A stretch of 64,000 nt of DNA from JACVRW01 sp963734025 (GCA_963734025.1 CAVTFR010000011.1:124001-188000); one strand, 5' to 3'. Numbered from the stretch's first letter, positions 7,242 to 15,633 are shown. The notes: generated by a model from the letters alone, not told the origin. Made by a program: numbers and translations.

Positions 7242-8549
7242 CTAGCGGAGGGTCTCCATCATGAGATCAGCGTAGAAGGCGGCCGCGAGACCGAGGTCCG
7301 CGACCGGTATGCGCTCGTCCTTTCCGTGCATCATCGGGAACGCCTCTGTCAGGTCCATCGCGTTCTGAGGGAAGAACCCGTAGGCAATGCAGTCGGGGAA
7401 CGCCTTGCGCCACCAGTGCGAGTCGGAGAAGCCGGTCATCACCACCGGCGCCACGGTGGCGCCCGGGTCCTCGCGCTCCACGAAGGCGCGGATCGCGTCC
7501 ATCAGCGGCGTGTCGGCGGGCGAGCGGTTGCCGACGATCTTGTCCGCGAAGCCGATCTCGAATCCGTCGTCGCCGAGCGTCCTGCGCACCGCTTCCCTGA
7601 CCGCCTCCTCGCCGAGCTCCGGGGGCACGCGGCAATCCACCTCGAGGCGCGCGTGGGCGGGCACCACATTCACCGCCTGCGAGGCGCCGATCATGGTCGG
7701 CGTCAGGGTCACGCCGAGCATCGGCTCGAGCAGCACTGCGACCGCCGGGTCACTCGCTTCGAGCTCGGCGACCGCCCGGTCGAGATCTGACGGGTCGAGG
7801 CCGAGCGCACCGAGGAGCTCCTCCGTCTCGGGCGAGGCGACGTGCTCGGGGCGGCCGTCTGCCAGGGCCGCGAGGACGGGCGCCATCTTGACGAGCGCGT
7901 TGTCGCCGATGCGCGGCACCGAAGCGTGGCCCGCTCGCCCGCTCGTCGACAACGTGAAGCGAAAGACGCCCTTCTCGGCCACGCACACCCCGTAGACGCG
8001 CCGGTCGCGATGGCGGATCAGCTCGCCGGCCCCCTCGTTGACGACGAAATCGGCGCGAACCGCGTCGCGGTGGTCGGAGCAGAGCCACTGCGCCCCGTGC
8101 GTCGCGCCGCGTTCCTCGTCGCACGTGAAGACGAGCTTCAGCTCGCCCGCCTCGGGCCGCCAGCCCTCCTCGATGAGTGCGAGCGTCGCCGCGAGCTCGG
8201 CCGCCACCTGGCTCTTCATGTCCTTGGCGCCGCGGCCCCAGACGCAGCCGTCGCGCAGCTCGCCCGCCCACGGGTCGACCTGCCAGTCGGCGGGATCGGC
8301 CGGCACGGTGTCGACGTGTCCGAGCAGGCAGAGTGCCGGCCCGTCACCGGCGCCCCTGAGGCGGGCCACGAGATTCGGCCGGCCCGGCACCGCCTCGAGC
8401 AGGACGCAGTCGAGTCCGGCCTCCTCGAGCAGCCCCTTGAGCCATTGCTGCGCCGGCCCCTCGTTGCCCGGCGGGTTGACGGTGTCGAAGCGGATCAGGC
8501 GCTGGAGCAGCTCCGTCGTGCGGCTCTCGAGGGCGGCGCGCTCGGGCAC
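7242..8549 (-). CDS. M20 family metallopeptidase (ArgE/DapE/CPG2-like)
   Basis: 435 residues from GTG 8549. Metal-binding motifs are in order: LLGHVDTVPAD (His and Asp, about residue 80), a bridging Asp in WGRGAKDMKSQ (about 113), CDEERGATHG with the catalytic Glu (about 147) and the C-terminal MHGKDERIP His. A dimerisation domain lies in the middle (FTLSTSGRAGHAS). These enzymes hydrolyse N-acyl amino acids or dipeptides with two zinc ions. The GTG start is supported by a TAAACT -10 box 7 nt upstream (8562-8557). The longer open frame upstream is antisense to the next gene and is not coding. Confidence 0.88.
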   Translation of the reverse strand: MPERAALESRTTELLQRLIRFDTVNPPGNEGPAQQWLKGLLEEAGLDCVLLEAVPGRPNLVARLRGAGDGPALCLLGHVDTVPADPADWQVDPWAGELRDGCVWGRGAKDMKSQVAAELAATLALIEEGWRPEAGELKLVFTCDEERGATHGAQWLCSDHRDAVRADFVVNEGAGELIRHRDRRVYGVCVAEKGVFRFTLSTSGRAGHASVPRIGDNALVKMAPVLAALADGRPEHVASPETEELLGALGLDPSDLDRAVAELEASDPAVAVLLEPMLGVTLTPTMIGASQAVNVVPAHARLEVDCRVPPELGEEAVREAVRRTLGDDGFEIGFADKIVGNRSPADTPLMDAIRAFVEREDPGATVAPVVMTGFSDSHWWRKAFPDCIAYGFFPQNAMDLTEAFPMMHGKDERIPVADLGLAAAFYADLMMETLR

Positions 8550-8556
8550 GACGCGC

Positions 8557-8576
8557 AGTTTATGAGGCCGTAGAGT
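8557..8576. promoter_or_regulatory. Divergent leaderless promoters (M20 peptidase / hydrolase)
   Basis: In the 33-bp spacer between the GTG starts at 8549 and 8583, TAAACT is on the reverse strand (8562-8557, 7 nt before the peptidase start) and TAGAGT on the forward strand (8571-8576, 6 nt before the hydrolase start). There is no room for Shine-Dalgarno leaders. Confidence 0.5.
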
Positions 8577-8582
8577 GGGCGC

Positions 8583-9380
8583 GTGGCGATCGCCGCCGGC
8601 CTCGCATACAGGGAGACGGGGCCGCCCGAGGGCCCGGTCGCGCTGCTGGTCCACGGCTATCCCGAGTCGTCCTACATGTGGCGCGAGCTCCTCCCGGCGC
8701 TCGCCGAGGCCGGGTGGCGCGCCGTCGCTCCCGACCTCGCCGGGATGGGCGACTCGCCGCCGGACCCGCCAGGCAGCTGGGAGCGCCACGCGGAACGGCT
8801 GGAGCGCTTCCGTACGGAGCTCGGCATCGAGCGCTGCGTGCCCGTCCTGCACGACTGGGGCGGCCTGATCGGCCTGCGCTGGGCCTGTGAGCACCCGGAG
8901 GCGGTCGAGGCGCTCGTGATCAGCGCCTCGGGCTTCTTCCCGGACGGCAGGTGGCACGGCTTCGCCCAGGCGATGCGGACGCCGGGGACGGGTGAGGAGT
9001 TCGTGGCCGGCGCGACGCGCGAGGCCTTCGCCGCCATGCTCGCCCAGCTGTCCGGGGCGATCGGCGACGCGGCCATCGACGAGTACTGGAAGTGCTTCGG
9101 CGACGAGGCCCGTCGCCAGGGCCAGCTCGACTTCTACCGCTCGATGGACTTCGAGAAGATCGCGCCGTACGAGGGCCGGCTCGCGGCGCTCGGGGAGCCC
9201 GTCCTGCTCTTGTTCGGCGCCAAGGATCCGTTCGTCCCGACCGCGACGGCACACCGCTTCGAGCGCGAGTTGCCGGACACCGCGCTGGTCCTCATCGAAG
9301 AGGCAGGTCACTTCCTCTGGGAGGATGAGCCGGAGCGCTGCGCGCAGGCCCTAACGGGCTTCCTCGAGCGGCTCCGGTAG
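8583..9380 (+). CDS. Alpha/beta hydrolase, haloalkane dehalogenase / epoxide hydrolase type
   Basis: 265 residues from GTG 8583. The oxyanion motif HGYP is at 24-27. The nucleophile elbow is HDWGG with Asp91 rather than Ser, the hallmark of haloalkane dehalogenases and epoxide hydrolases, which form an alkyl-enzyme ester. The acid is probably Asp215 (FGAKDPF) and the base His243 (EAGHFLW). A cap domain spans about 125-195 and includes a segment with Trp169. Whether halide-stabilising tryptophans exist cannot be settled by eye, so dehalogenase and epoxide hydrolase both remain possible. It is divergent from the M20 peptidase. Confidence 0.82.
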   Translation: MAIAAGLAYRETGPPEGPVALLVHGYPESSYMWRELLPALAEAGWRAVAPDLAGMGDSPPDPPGSWERHAERLERFRTELGIERCVPVLHDWGGLIGLRWACEHPEAVEALVISASGFFPDGRWHGFAQAMRTPGTGEEFVAGATREAFAAMLAQLSGAIGDAAIDEYWKCFGDEARRQGQLDFYRSMDFEKIAPYEGRLAALGEPVLLLFGAKDPFVPTATAHRFERELPDTALVLIEEAGHFLWEDEPERCAQALTGFLERLR

Positions 9381-9398
9381 CGCTGCCAGACTTTCAGC

Positions 9399-10748
9399 AT
9401 GGAGCGGCTCTTCGATCTCGAGGACTCACGAGGCACGGGAGGAGCCGCCGACCCTGCGGAGCTGCCGCTCGCCGCCCGCATGCGACCCGCGACGCTGGGC
9501 GAGTTCGTCGGCCAGGAGCACCTGCTCGAGCGCGGCTCGGCGCTGCGCACCGCCATCGAGGAGGGCCGCCCCCACTCGATGATCCTGTACGGCCCGCCCG
9601 GGACCGGCAAGACGACGCTCGCGCGCATGCTCGCCGTGAACGCGCGCGCGGCGTTCGAGGAGGAGTCGGCCGTCAAGGCCGGGCGGGCCGAGGTGCGCGA
9701 GGTGCTGGCACGCGCCGAGCACCGGCGCACGACGAGCGGCGAGCGCACCATCTTCTTCCTCGACGAGATCCACCGCTTCAACAAGGCACAGCAGGACACG
9801 CTGCTGCCGGCCGTCGAGAACGGGCTCGTCGTGCTCGTGGGCGCGACCACGGAGAACCCCTTCTTCGAGGTCAACTCGGCGCTCCTCTCGCGCTGCCGCA
9901 TCTACGAGCTGCACGCGCTCGAGGACACGCACGTGCTCGAGCTGCTGCGCCGTGCGCTCGCCCACGAGCGCGGAATACCGGACCCGCCGGGCGTCAAGGA
10001 CGACGCGCTCGAGTTCCTCGCCGCCCGCGCCGGCGGCGACGCCCGCATGGCGCTCAGCGCGCTCGAGCTGGCGGCCGAGACCGTCGGCCCCGAGGGCACC
10101 GTCACGCTGGCGGTGGCCGAGGACGCCCTCCAGCGCCGCGCCGTCCTCTACGACAAGCAGGGCGACAAGCACTACGACCTGATCTCGGCGTGGATCAAGG
10201 CGACGCGCGGCTCCGACCCGGACGCCTCGCTCATCTACCTCGCGGGCATGCTCGAGGGCGGCGAGGACCCGCGCTTCATCGCGCGCCGGATGGTGATCCT
10301 GGCGAGCGAGGACATCGGCAATGCCGATCCGCGCGCGCTGCAGGTGGCCGTGGCGGCCGCCCACGCCGTCGAGCACGTGGGGTTGCCGGAGGCGGCGCTC
10401 AACCTCGCCCAAGCGGCGGTCTACCTGTCGCTGGCACCGAAGTCGAACGCCTCGTATGAGGCGATCGGCCGCGCCCGCGAATGGGTGCGCGAGCACGGCG
10501 TCCCGGTCCCGCCGCCTGCGCTCCAGAGCGCCGCCTACGCGGGCGCCAAGAAGCTCGGCCGCGGCGTCGGCTACGACTACCCGCACTCGCACCCCGAGGG
10601 TGTGGCCGATCAGGAGCTGATGCCGGACGAGGCGATCGGGGAGCGCTTCCTCGAGTTGTCGGAGCACGGCGAGGAGGCCGAGCTGCGCGAGCGGCTCGCG
10701 CGCATCCGCAGGGCGCGCGGCCGCGACGAGCAGTCCGAGGCGCCGTAG
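9399..10748 (+). CDS. rarA: Replication-associated recombination protein A (AAA ATPase)
   Basis: 449 residues. It begins with a short flexible segment, then LAARMRPATLGEFVGQEHLL, Walker A GPPGTGKTT (about 67-75), Walker B FFLDEIHRFNKAQQD (about 122-136) with the RarA-specific HRFNK motif, sensor 1 GATTENPFFEVN, and the C-terminal tetramerisation domain with SEDIGNADPRAL and the conserved YDYPHSHPEG end. RarA/MgsA/WRNIP1 proteins act at stalled replication forks with RecA and SSB. The length is normal for the family. A CAGACT box lies 6 nt before the ATG. Confidence 0.93.
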   Translation: MERLFDLEDSRGTGGAADPAELPLAARMRPATLGEFVGQEHLLERGSALRTAIEEGRPHSMILYGPPGTGKTTLARMLAVNARAAFEEESAVKAGRAEVREVLARAEHRRTTSGERTIFFLDEIHRFNKAQQDTLLPAVENGLVVLVGATTENPFFEVNSALLSRCRIYELHALEDTHVLELLRRALAHERGIPDPPGVKDDALEFLAARAGGDARMALSALELAAETVGPEGTVTLAVAEDALQRRAVLYDKQGDKHYDLISAWIKATRGSDPDASLIYLAGMLEGGEDPRFIARRMVILASEDIGNADPRALQVAVAAAHAVEHVGLPEAALNLAQAAVYLSLAPKSNASYEAIGRAREWVREHGVPVPPPALQSAAYAGAKKLGRGVGYDYPHSHPEGVADQELMPDEAIGERFLELSEHGEEAELRERLARIRRARGRDEQSEAP

Positions 10749-10774
10749 CGCCCGGTCGGGCACAATTCCGCGCC

Positions 10775-12358
10775 ATGGAAGCCGCCGTGAGACCGGTCGA
10801 CGAGCGCCCGCCCGAGCTCGAGTCGTTCAGCCCGCTCGACGGCGCTCGGCTCGGGGCGGTTCCAACCGTCGCGCCGCACGAGGTGCAGACGGTGGTCGAC
10901 GACGTGGCGAGCGTCCAGCCGTTCTGGGCCCAGCTGCCGCTCGCCGACCGTGCGCGCTACATGCGCCGCGCCGGCCAGGCGATCATCGATCAGCTCGAAG
11001 AGCTGGCCGAGCTCCTCAGCCGCGAGCAGGGCAAGGCGATCAACGAGTCCTACGTCATGGAGCTCGTGCCGACGATCGACTCGCTGCGCTGGCTGTCCGA
11101 TGCCGGGCCCGGGATCCTCGAGGACGAGCGCGTCGCACTGCCGCTTTTCATCAAGCAGAAGCGCGCCCGCTTCACCTACGAGCCGCTCGGCGTCGTCGGG
11201 GTGATCGCCCCCTGGAACTACCCGTGGTCGATCCCCTTCGTGGAGGTGGCGGTCGCGCTGCTGGCGGGCAACGGGGTCGTCCTCAAGCCCGCCTCGCTCA
11301 CGCCGCTGACCGGCCAGCGGATCCAGGAGGTCTTCGAGCGCGCGGGCGTTCCCGAGGGGCTCGTCCGCACCGTCCACGGCGGCGGCGCAGTCGGCCAGGC
11401 CCTCGTCGAGTCGACCGCCGCCAAGATCTTCTTCACCGGCTCGGTCGACGTCGGGCGGCGCGTCGGCGAGGAGTGCGCGCGGCGCATGAAGGGCTCCGTG
11501 CTCGAGCTCGGCGGCAAGGACGCGATGATCGTCTGCGCAGACGCGAACCTGCCGAACGCCGTCTCGGGCGCCCTATGGGGCGGGTTCGCAAACGCCGGCC
11601 AGACCTGTTCGGGAATCGAACGCGTCTACGTCGTGGAGGATGTGGCCGAGCGCTTCACCGAGGCCCTCGTCGAGGGCGCTCAGAAGCTGCGCGTCGGCGA
11701 CCCGCTCGAGTGGGACACCGAGATCGGCCCGATGATCTCGCCGGACCAGCTGCGGCTGGTCGCCGAGCTCGTCGACGACGCCGTCGCGAACGGCGCCACG
11801 CTCCACTGCGGCGGCCCCGACGAGCCCTGGTTCCGGCCCGCGGTGCTCACCGGCGTGACGCACGACATGCGGATCATGCGCGAGGAGATCTTCGGCCCGG
11901 TGGTGCCGATCGTGACCGTCGAGGACGAGGACGAGGCGATCGCGCTCGCCAACGACTCGACCTTCGGGCTCGGCGCGTCGGTCTGGACCATGAACCGCGC
12001 GAAGGGCGAGCGCATCGCCGGCCGCATGCAGTCGGGCATGGTCTGGATCAACGACCACATGTTCAGCCACGGCGCCTGCTCGTGCTCCTGGGGCGGCGTC
12101 AAGGACTCCGGCCTGGGCCGCTCGCACTCGAAGTTCGGGCTCTACGAGTGCGTGAACATCAAGCTCGTGACCTGGGAGCCCTCGCGGACGCGCGACTTCT
12201 GGTGGCACCCCTACGACGATGCGCTCGGCAGGGCGATGCAGGCCTCGGCGAAGCTGCTCTACGGCCGCGACGCCGACAAGCCCGGCGCGCTGCGGCGCGG
12301 TTTGGTGCCGCTGGCGCGGCTCGGCGGCAAGACGCTGCGCGACGTGCTGAAGCGCTGA
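10775..12358 (+). CDS. Aldehyde dehydrogenase family protein
   Basis: 527 residues from ATG 10775 (8 nt after a CACAAT box); the longer frame runs inside rarA and is a shadow. Seen: VIAPWNYPWSIPF (Rossmann entry and catalytic Asn), FTGSVDVGRRV, LELGGKDAM with the general-base Glu, and catalytic Cys278 in GQTCSGIERVYV. EEIFGPVVPI is the conserved C-terminal motif. The enzyme oxidises an aldehyde to the acid with NAD(P)+. It has a C-terminal extension of about 60 residues (WWHPYDDALGRAMQASAKLL) seen in some membrane-associated members. The substrate cannot be told. It is not in an obvious operon. Confidence 0.88.
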   Translation: MEAAVRPVDERPPELESFSPLDGARLGAVPTVAPHEVQTVVDDVASVQPFWAQLPLADRARYMRRAGQAIIDQLEELAELLSREQGKAINESYVMELVPTIDSLRWLSDAGPGILEDERVALPLFIKQKRARFTYEPLGVVGVIAPWNYPWSIPFVEVAVALLAGNGVVLKPASLTPLTGQRIQEVFERAGVPEGLVRTVHGGGAVGQALVESTAAKIFFTGSVDVGRRVGEECARRMKGSVLELGGKDAMIVCADANLPNAVSGALWGGFANAGQTCSGIERVYVVEDVAERFTEALVEGAQKLRVGDPLEWDTEIGPMISPDQLRLVAELVDDAVANGATLHCGGPDEPWFRPAVLTGVTHDMRIMREEIFGPVVPIVTVEDEDEAIALANDSTFGLGASVWTMNRAKGERIAGRMQSGMVWINDHMFSHGACSCSWGGVKDSGLGRSHSKFGLYECVNIKLVTWEPSRTRDFWWHPYDDALGRAMQASAKLLYGRDADKPGALRRGLVPLARLGGKTLRDVLKR

Positions 12359-12462
12359 GCGAGGCTAAGGGGGCGGCGAAGCGGCCCCCAGGCGCAACTA
12401 AGGCCCAACCGGCTCCGGATTGCCGATGTAGGCGGCCACCCCTTAGCCGTAATTTCCTCGCC

Positions 12463-12624
12463 ATGACCGGAGGCCTTTCAAACGCAGCTGCACTTGAGCA
12501 TGTGGACGACCTGCAGCGGGCCGCGAAGGAGCGCCGTGGGCGCGGGCGGAAGGAACGTCCGACCCGACGGCGGCCTCTGCTGCCAGGGCTGCTGCGGCGC
12601 CCGCGTCATGCGCTCGCGGCGTGA
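12463..12624 (+). CDS. Small basic protein (53 aa)
   Basis: MTGGLSNAAALEHVDDLQRA leads into a very Arg-rich tail (RRGRGRKERPTRRR). The N-terminal half can form an amphipathic helix and the tail could bind nucleic acid or membrane. Support: a good -10 box TAATTT (12450-12455) 7 nt before the ATG, matching the spacing of leaderless genes elsewhere in this window, and a strong terminator 17 nt after the stop. It forms a monocistronic unit between the aldehyde dehydrogenase and the precorrin-2 dehydrogenase. I do not recognise a family; the function is unknown. Confidence 0.5.
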   Translation: MTGGLSNAAALEHVDDLQRAAKERRGRGRKERPTRRRPLLPGLLRRPRHALAA

Positions 12625-12641
12625 CGCCGCCTGAGACGGGC

Positions 12642-12679
12642 GCTCACCGCACGGGCTCTTCCCTCCCTGTGCGGTGAGC
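12642..12679 (+). terminator. Long hairpin terminator
   Basis: An 11-bp perfect stem (GCTCACCGCAC with GTGCGGTGAGC; 12642-12652 and 12669-12679), extendable inward by three pairs, with a loop of about 10 nt. It ends the small gene at 12463-12624 and insulates the next promoter. Confidence 0.7.
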
Positions 12680-12726
12680 CGCCGGTCTCCCCTGGCACAC
12701 GGCCTGGGGTGCCTAGACTCTCGTTG

Positions 12727-13467
12727 ATGCCCGCACAGGCCTACGCAGGCAAGGAATGTGTATGTCAGCTGCGCAGGGGGATCTGCGACCAGAGCTGCGT
12801 CCAGGGGATGCTCGACACCCCCTTTTACATCGCCTGCCTGAAGCTGAGCGGGCGCCGCTGCGTCGTGGTGGGCGGCGGTGACATCGGGCTCGAGAAGGTC
12901 GAGGGCCTGCTCGCCTGCGAGGGCGAGGTGACGCTGATCGCCCCCGATGCGATCGAGTCATTGCGCGAGCTCGCCGACGAGGGCTCGATCCGCTGGGAGC
13001 GCCGGACCTACGCCGGGCCGGCCGACCTCGAGGGCGTGTTCATGGTGATCGCGGCGACGGACGACACCGACGTCAACATCGCCGTCTACGAGGACGCCGA
13101 GCGCAGGGCAATGCTCGTGAACGTCGTCGACGTGCCGCCGCTCTGCAACTTCATTCTCCCCGCCATCGTTCGCAGCGGGCCGCTCGCCATCGCGATCTCG
13201 ACCGCCGGAGCCTCACCGGCGCTCGCCAAGCGGATCCGCAACGAGATCGCCGACGAGTACGGCGAGCCCTACGCGCAGCTGGCGGTGCTCCTCAACGACG
13301 TGCGTGGCTGGGCCAAGGGCTCGCTGCCGACCTATCAGGACCGCAAGGAGTTCTTCGAGTCGATCGTGAACGGCGATCCGGACCCGGTCGAGCTGCTTCG
13401 CCGCGGCGAAGAGGACGCCGTGCGCGACCTGATCTCGGCGGCCCAGAGCACGCACGCGCACGCCTGA
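12727..13467 (+). CDS. Precorrin-2 dehydrogenase / sirohydrochlorin ferrochelatase-like (Met8p/CysG N-terminal type)
   Basis: 246 residues from ATG 12727. The NAD-binding fold starts at CVVVGGGDIGLEKVEGLL; later VIAATDDTDVN, NVVDVPPLCNFILPAIV and STAGASPALAKRIR are signatures of the siroheme dehydrogenase family. The enzyme oxidises precorrin-2 to sirohydrochlorin and may insert iron. A TAGACT box 7 nt upstream supports this start. It adds 27 residues with four cysteines (CVCQLRRGICDQSC) before the usual start MLDTPFYIACLKL (ATG 12808), which remains an alternative. The CobA-HemD fusion at 25.7 kb would supply its substrate. Confidence 0.85.
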   Translation: MPAQAYAGKECVCQLRRGICDQSCVQGMLDTPFYIACLKLSGRRCVVVGGGDIGLEKVEGLLACEGEVTLIAPDAIESLRELADEGSIRWERRTYAGPADLEGVFMVIAATDDTDVNIAVYEDAERRAMLVNVVDVPPLCNFILPAIVRSGPLAIAISTAGASPALAKRIRNEIADEYGEPYAQLAVLLNDVRGWAKGSLPTYQDRKEFFESIVNGDPDPVELLRRGEEDAVRDLISAAQSTHAHA

Positions 13468-13490
13468 GCACGCGGAGGTACGCTGGCCGC

Positions 13491-13970
13491 GTGGACGGGG
13501 AAGGCGAGCTGACGCACCTCGATGCGGCCGGGCGTGCCCGGATGGTCGACGTGGGCGCCAAGGACGTGACGGACCGGCGCGCGGTCGCGCGCGCCGTGGT
13601 GCGCATGTCCGCCGATACCGCCGCGGCGGTCGCCCGTGGCGACGCGCCGAAGGGCGACGTCATCTCGACCGCGCGCATCGCGGGCATCCAGGCCGCCAAG
13701 CGCACCGCAGAGCTGATCCCGCTCTGCCACCCGCTGCCGCTGTCGTTCGCCGACGTGCGCATCGAGGTGGGCGACGGCATCGTGGAGATAGAGGCCGAGG
13801 CGCGCACGAGCGCTCAGACGGGTGTCGAGATGGAGGCGATGACGGCCGCGTCAGTCGCCGCGCTGACCGTCTACGACATGGTCAAGGGGCTCGAGCGCGG
13901 CGTCGAGATCGCCGAGGTCGTGCTGCTCGAGAAGTCGGGCGGCCGGCACGACTGGAGGCGTGAGGCTTGA
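13491..13970 (+). CDS. moaC: Cyclic pyranopterin monophosphate synthase
   Basis: 159 residues from GTG 13491, 6 nt after a TACGCT box. Typical features in order: the N-terminal segment RMVDVGAKDVTDRRAVA, KGDVISTARIAGIQAAKRT, the active-site segment LIPLCHPLPLSF, the ARTSAQTGVEMEAMTAAS helix, and the MVKGLERGVEI lysine loop. MoaC converts the MoaA product to cyclic pyranopterin monophosphate in molybdenum-cofactor synthesis. The length is normal. It overlaps the next gene by 4 nt and shares a unit with mog two genes downstream. Confidence 0.94.
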   Translation: MDGEGELTHLDAAGRARMVDVGAKDVTDRRAVARAVVRMSADTAAAVARGDAPKGDVISTARIAGIQAAKRTAELIPLCHPLPLSFADVRIEVGDGIVEIEAEARTSAQTGVEMEAMTAASVAALTVYDMVKGLERGVEIAEVVLLEKSGGRHDWRREA

Positions 13971-14368
13971 GCCCCGAGACCATCGCCCTCATCCACAGCG
14001 TCTACGACGCCATGAACCGCCGAGACATCGAGACGCTTCGCCGGCTGGCGCTGGAGAATCCCGACTACGCCTGGAGCAATGGTGTCGACATGCCCGAGCC
14101 GGGGATCCGCAACGGCATCGAGGGCACCGCGTATGTCGAGGAGTTCTTCAGGGCCTTCGATCGCAACCACACGACTATCCGCGAGGTGATCGAGCTCGGC
14201 GAGGACCGCGTGATCTTCGTTGTCCATCACAGCGTGCGGGGCGCGGTGAGCGGGGCCGTCGTCGAACGCGAAGAGGTCCACCTGTGGCGCACGCTGGATG
14301 GCCGGCTTGCGGGCCTCGACGAGTTCCTGACGCTCGACGAGGCGTACGCGGCCGCCGGCGGCGCGTGA
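13967..14368 (+). CDS. SnoaL/NTF2-like protein
   Basis: 133 residues with an NTF2-like alpha+beta cone fold: helices in the N-terminal MSPETIALIHSVYDAMNRRD region, then the strands ENPDYAWSN, YVEEFFRAF, TTIREVIELGEDRVIFVVHHS and VEREEVHLWRTLDGRL. SnoaL-like proteins are cyclases, isomerases or small ligand-binding proteins; no specific catalytic pair is clear. The gene overlaps moaC upstream and mog downstream by 4 nt each, so it is co-translated with molybdenum-cofactor genes. Whether it acts in that pathway is not known. Confidence 0.75.
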   Translation: MSPETIALIHSVYDAMNRRDIETLRRLALENPDYAWSNGVDMPEPGIRNGIEGTAYVEEFFRAFDRNHTTIREVIELGEDRVIFVVHHSVRGAVSGAVVEREEVHLWRTLDGRLAGLDEFLTLDEAYAAAGGA

Positions 14369-14835
14369 AGGCCGCCGTTGTCACGGTCTCGACGTCGATC
14401 GCGGCGGGCGAGGGGGAGGACGTTTCCGGCCTCGAGCTCGCTCGGCTCTGCCGCGAGGCCGGCCTCGAGGTGACGCGGATGACGGTGACGGATGACCGCG
14501 AGGTCATCGTCGCCGTGTTGATGCGGCTCGCCGACCGCGACGGCGTCCGCTTCATCTTCACCACCGGTGGCACCGGCATGACCGTCGACGACGTCACCCC
14601 CGAGGCCACCCGCGCCGTGATCGAGCGCGAGGCGCCGGGCTACGCGGAGTCGATCCGCGCCGACTCGCGCGAGCACACCCCGCTCGGCATCCTCACGCGC
14701 GGGGTATCGGGTATCCGCGGCCGCACGCTGATCGTCAACTTCCCCGGCAACCCGAAGGCGATCGAGCAGTCCTGGCCGGTCGTGGGGCCGACGCTCGAGC
14801 ACGCGGCCGCGACGCTCGAGCGCGGGTCGGCCTGA
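14365..14835 (+). CDS. mog: MogA/MoaB family molybdopterin adenylyltransferase
   Basis: 156 residues from GTG 14365 (GTGA overlap with the previous gene). The molybdopterin-binding fold shows VVTVSTSIAAGEGED, the nucleotide motif FIFTTGGTGMTVDDVTPEAT (the GGTG and DxTPE signature), HTPLGILTRGVSGIRGRTLIVNFPG and GNPKA. The enzyme adenylates molybdopterin before metal insertion. The family also includes MoaB, and which of the two this is cannot be told by eye. It completes the three-gene unit with moaC. Confidence 0.88.
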   Translation: MKAAVVTVSTSIAAGEGEDVSGLELARLCREAGLEVTRMTVTDDREVIVAVLMRLADRDGVRFIFTTGGTGMTVDDVTPEATRAVIEREAPGYAESIRADSREHTPLGILTRGVSGIRGRTLIVNFPGNPKAIEQSWPVVGPTLEHAAATLERGSA

Positions 14836-14841
14836 CGCCGC

Positions 14842-15588
14842 TCAGTCGCGTGCGCGCACGAGCACGTCGACGCCGTCGAGCAGGCGCTCTAGCCGCCAGC
14901 CGAAGTCCTCGTCGGGATCGTCGTCCTCGTCGAGGGCGCCGGATTCGAGCGCCTGGTGCAGCGCCGGGTAGCGCTCGGCGTCGGTGAGGCGCTTGATCAG
15001 CCGGCTCCACGCCGCCGAGATGTTGACCTCTCCGGACACCGCGGCGGCCGCGCCGATGTCGGCCATCAGCGTCACCTCGTTGCGGACGTAGCCGCTCAGC
15101 AGGAGGATCACGGACAGCTTCTCGCCCTCGTCGAGGCGGGTCTCCCCGAGCGAGGCCAGGCCGGCCTCCATCCAGGCGACGCCGTTGGGCGTAGTCGGCG
15201 GGCCCCCGATCGGCACGCGCACGACCCACGGATGCCGGCCCAGCGCGCGGTAGTAGGACCAGCCCCAGCGCGACAGCCCGGGACGCCAGTCCTCGCCCGG
15301 CTGCGAGGCCGGCGGCGGGGGCCCGACCGCCGTATCGACCATCAGCGCAAGCAGCTCGTCCTTGGACGCGACATAGCGGTAGAGCGACATTGCGGACGCC
15401 CCGAGCTCGCCGGCGACCCGCCCCATCGAGACAGCGGCCAGTCCCTCGGCGGCGGCAAGCTTGACCGCAGCCTCGACGATGCGGTCGAGGCTCAGTCCCG
15501 GCTTCGGACCCTTGGTGGGCCGCTCGCGCAGGCCCCAGGCGGTCTCGATGCTCGCCGGCAGGCCCGTCTCCTCGCTCATCGTGTCCAT
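14842..15588 (-). CDS. TetR/AcrR family transcriptional regulator
   Basis: 248 residues from ATG 15588 (an ATG at 15579 is also possible). The N-terminal DNA-binding domain is LSLDRIVEAAVKLAAAEGLA, then SMGRVAGELGASAMSLYRYVASKDELLALMVD, with the helix-turn-helix at about residues 48-70. The C-terminal domain resembles the TetR_C tetracycline-repressor type, with a ligand pocket formed by helices after residue 90 and an Asp/Glu-rich stretch (DEDDDPDED) near the end. It is divergent from an ABC exporter with a palindrome between them, so it almost certainly represses that operon and itself, with release by the exporter's substrate. Confidence 0.88.
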   Translation of the reverse strand: MDTMSEETGLPASIETAWGLRERPTKGPKPGLSLDRIVEAAVKLAAAEGLAAVSMGRVAGELGASAMSLYRYVASKDELLALMVDTAVGPPPPASQPGEDWRPGLSRWGWSYYRALGRHPWVVRVPIGGPPTTPNGVAWMEAGLASLGETRLDEGEKLSVILLLSGYVRNEVTLMADIGAAAAVSGEVNISAAWSRLIKRLTDAERYPALHQALESGALDEDDDPDEDFGWRLERLLDGVDVLVRARD

Positions 15589-15599
15589 TGTCACCCCGG

Positions 15600-15633
15600 T
15601 TGACGTCGGCGTCTTATGCGTATACTCTACGCA
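15600..15633 (+). promoter_or_regulatory. ABC exporter promoter with TetR operator
   Basis: -35 TTGACG (15600-15605) and -10 TATACT (15621-15626), 15-nt spacer. A perfect inverted repeat TGCGTA-TACTC-TACGCA (15617-15633) covers the -10 box. A further half-site ATACGCA follows at 15648-15654. This arrangement fits steric repression by the adjacent TetR protein. Confidence 0.65.

Noticed and set aside
7242..9311. The M20 peptidase extended to 689 codons
   Set aside because: The extra 254 residues are antisense to the alpha/beta hydrolase. GTG 8549 has a fitting -10 box and starts the known domain.
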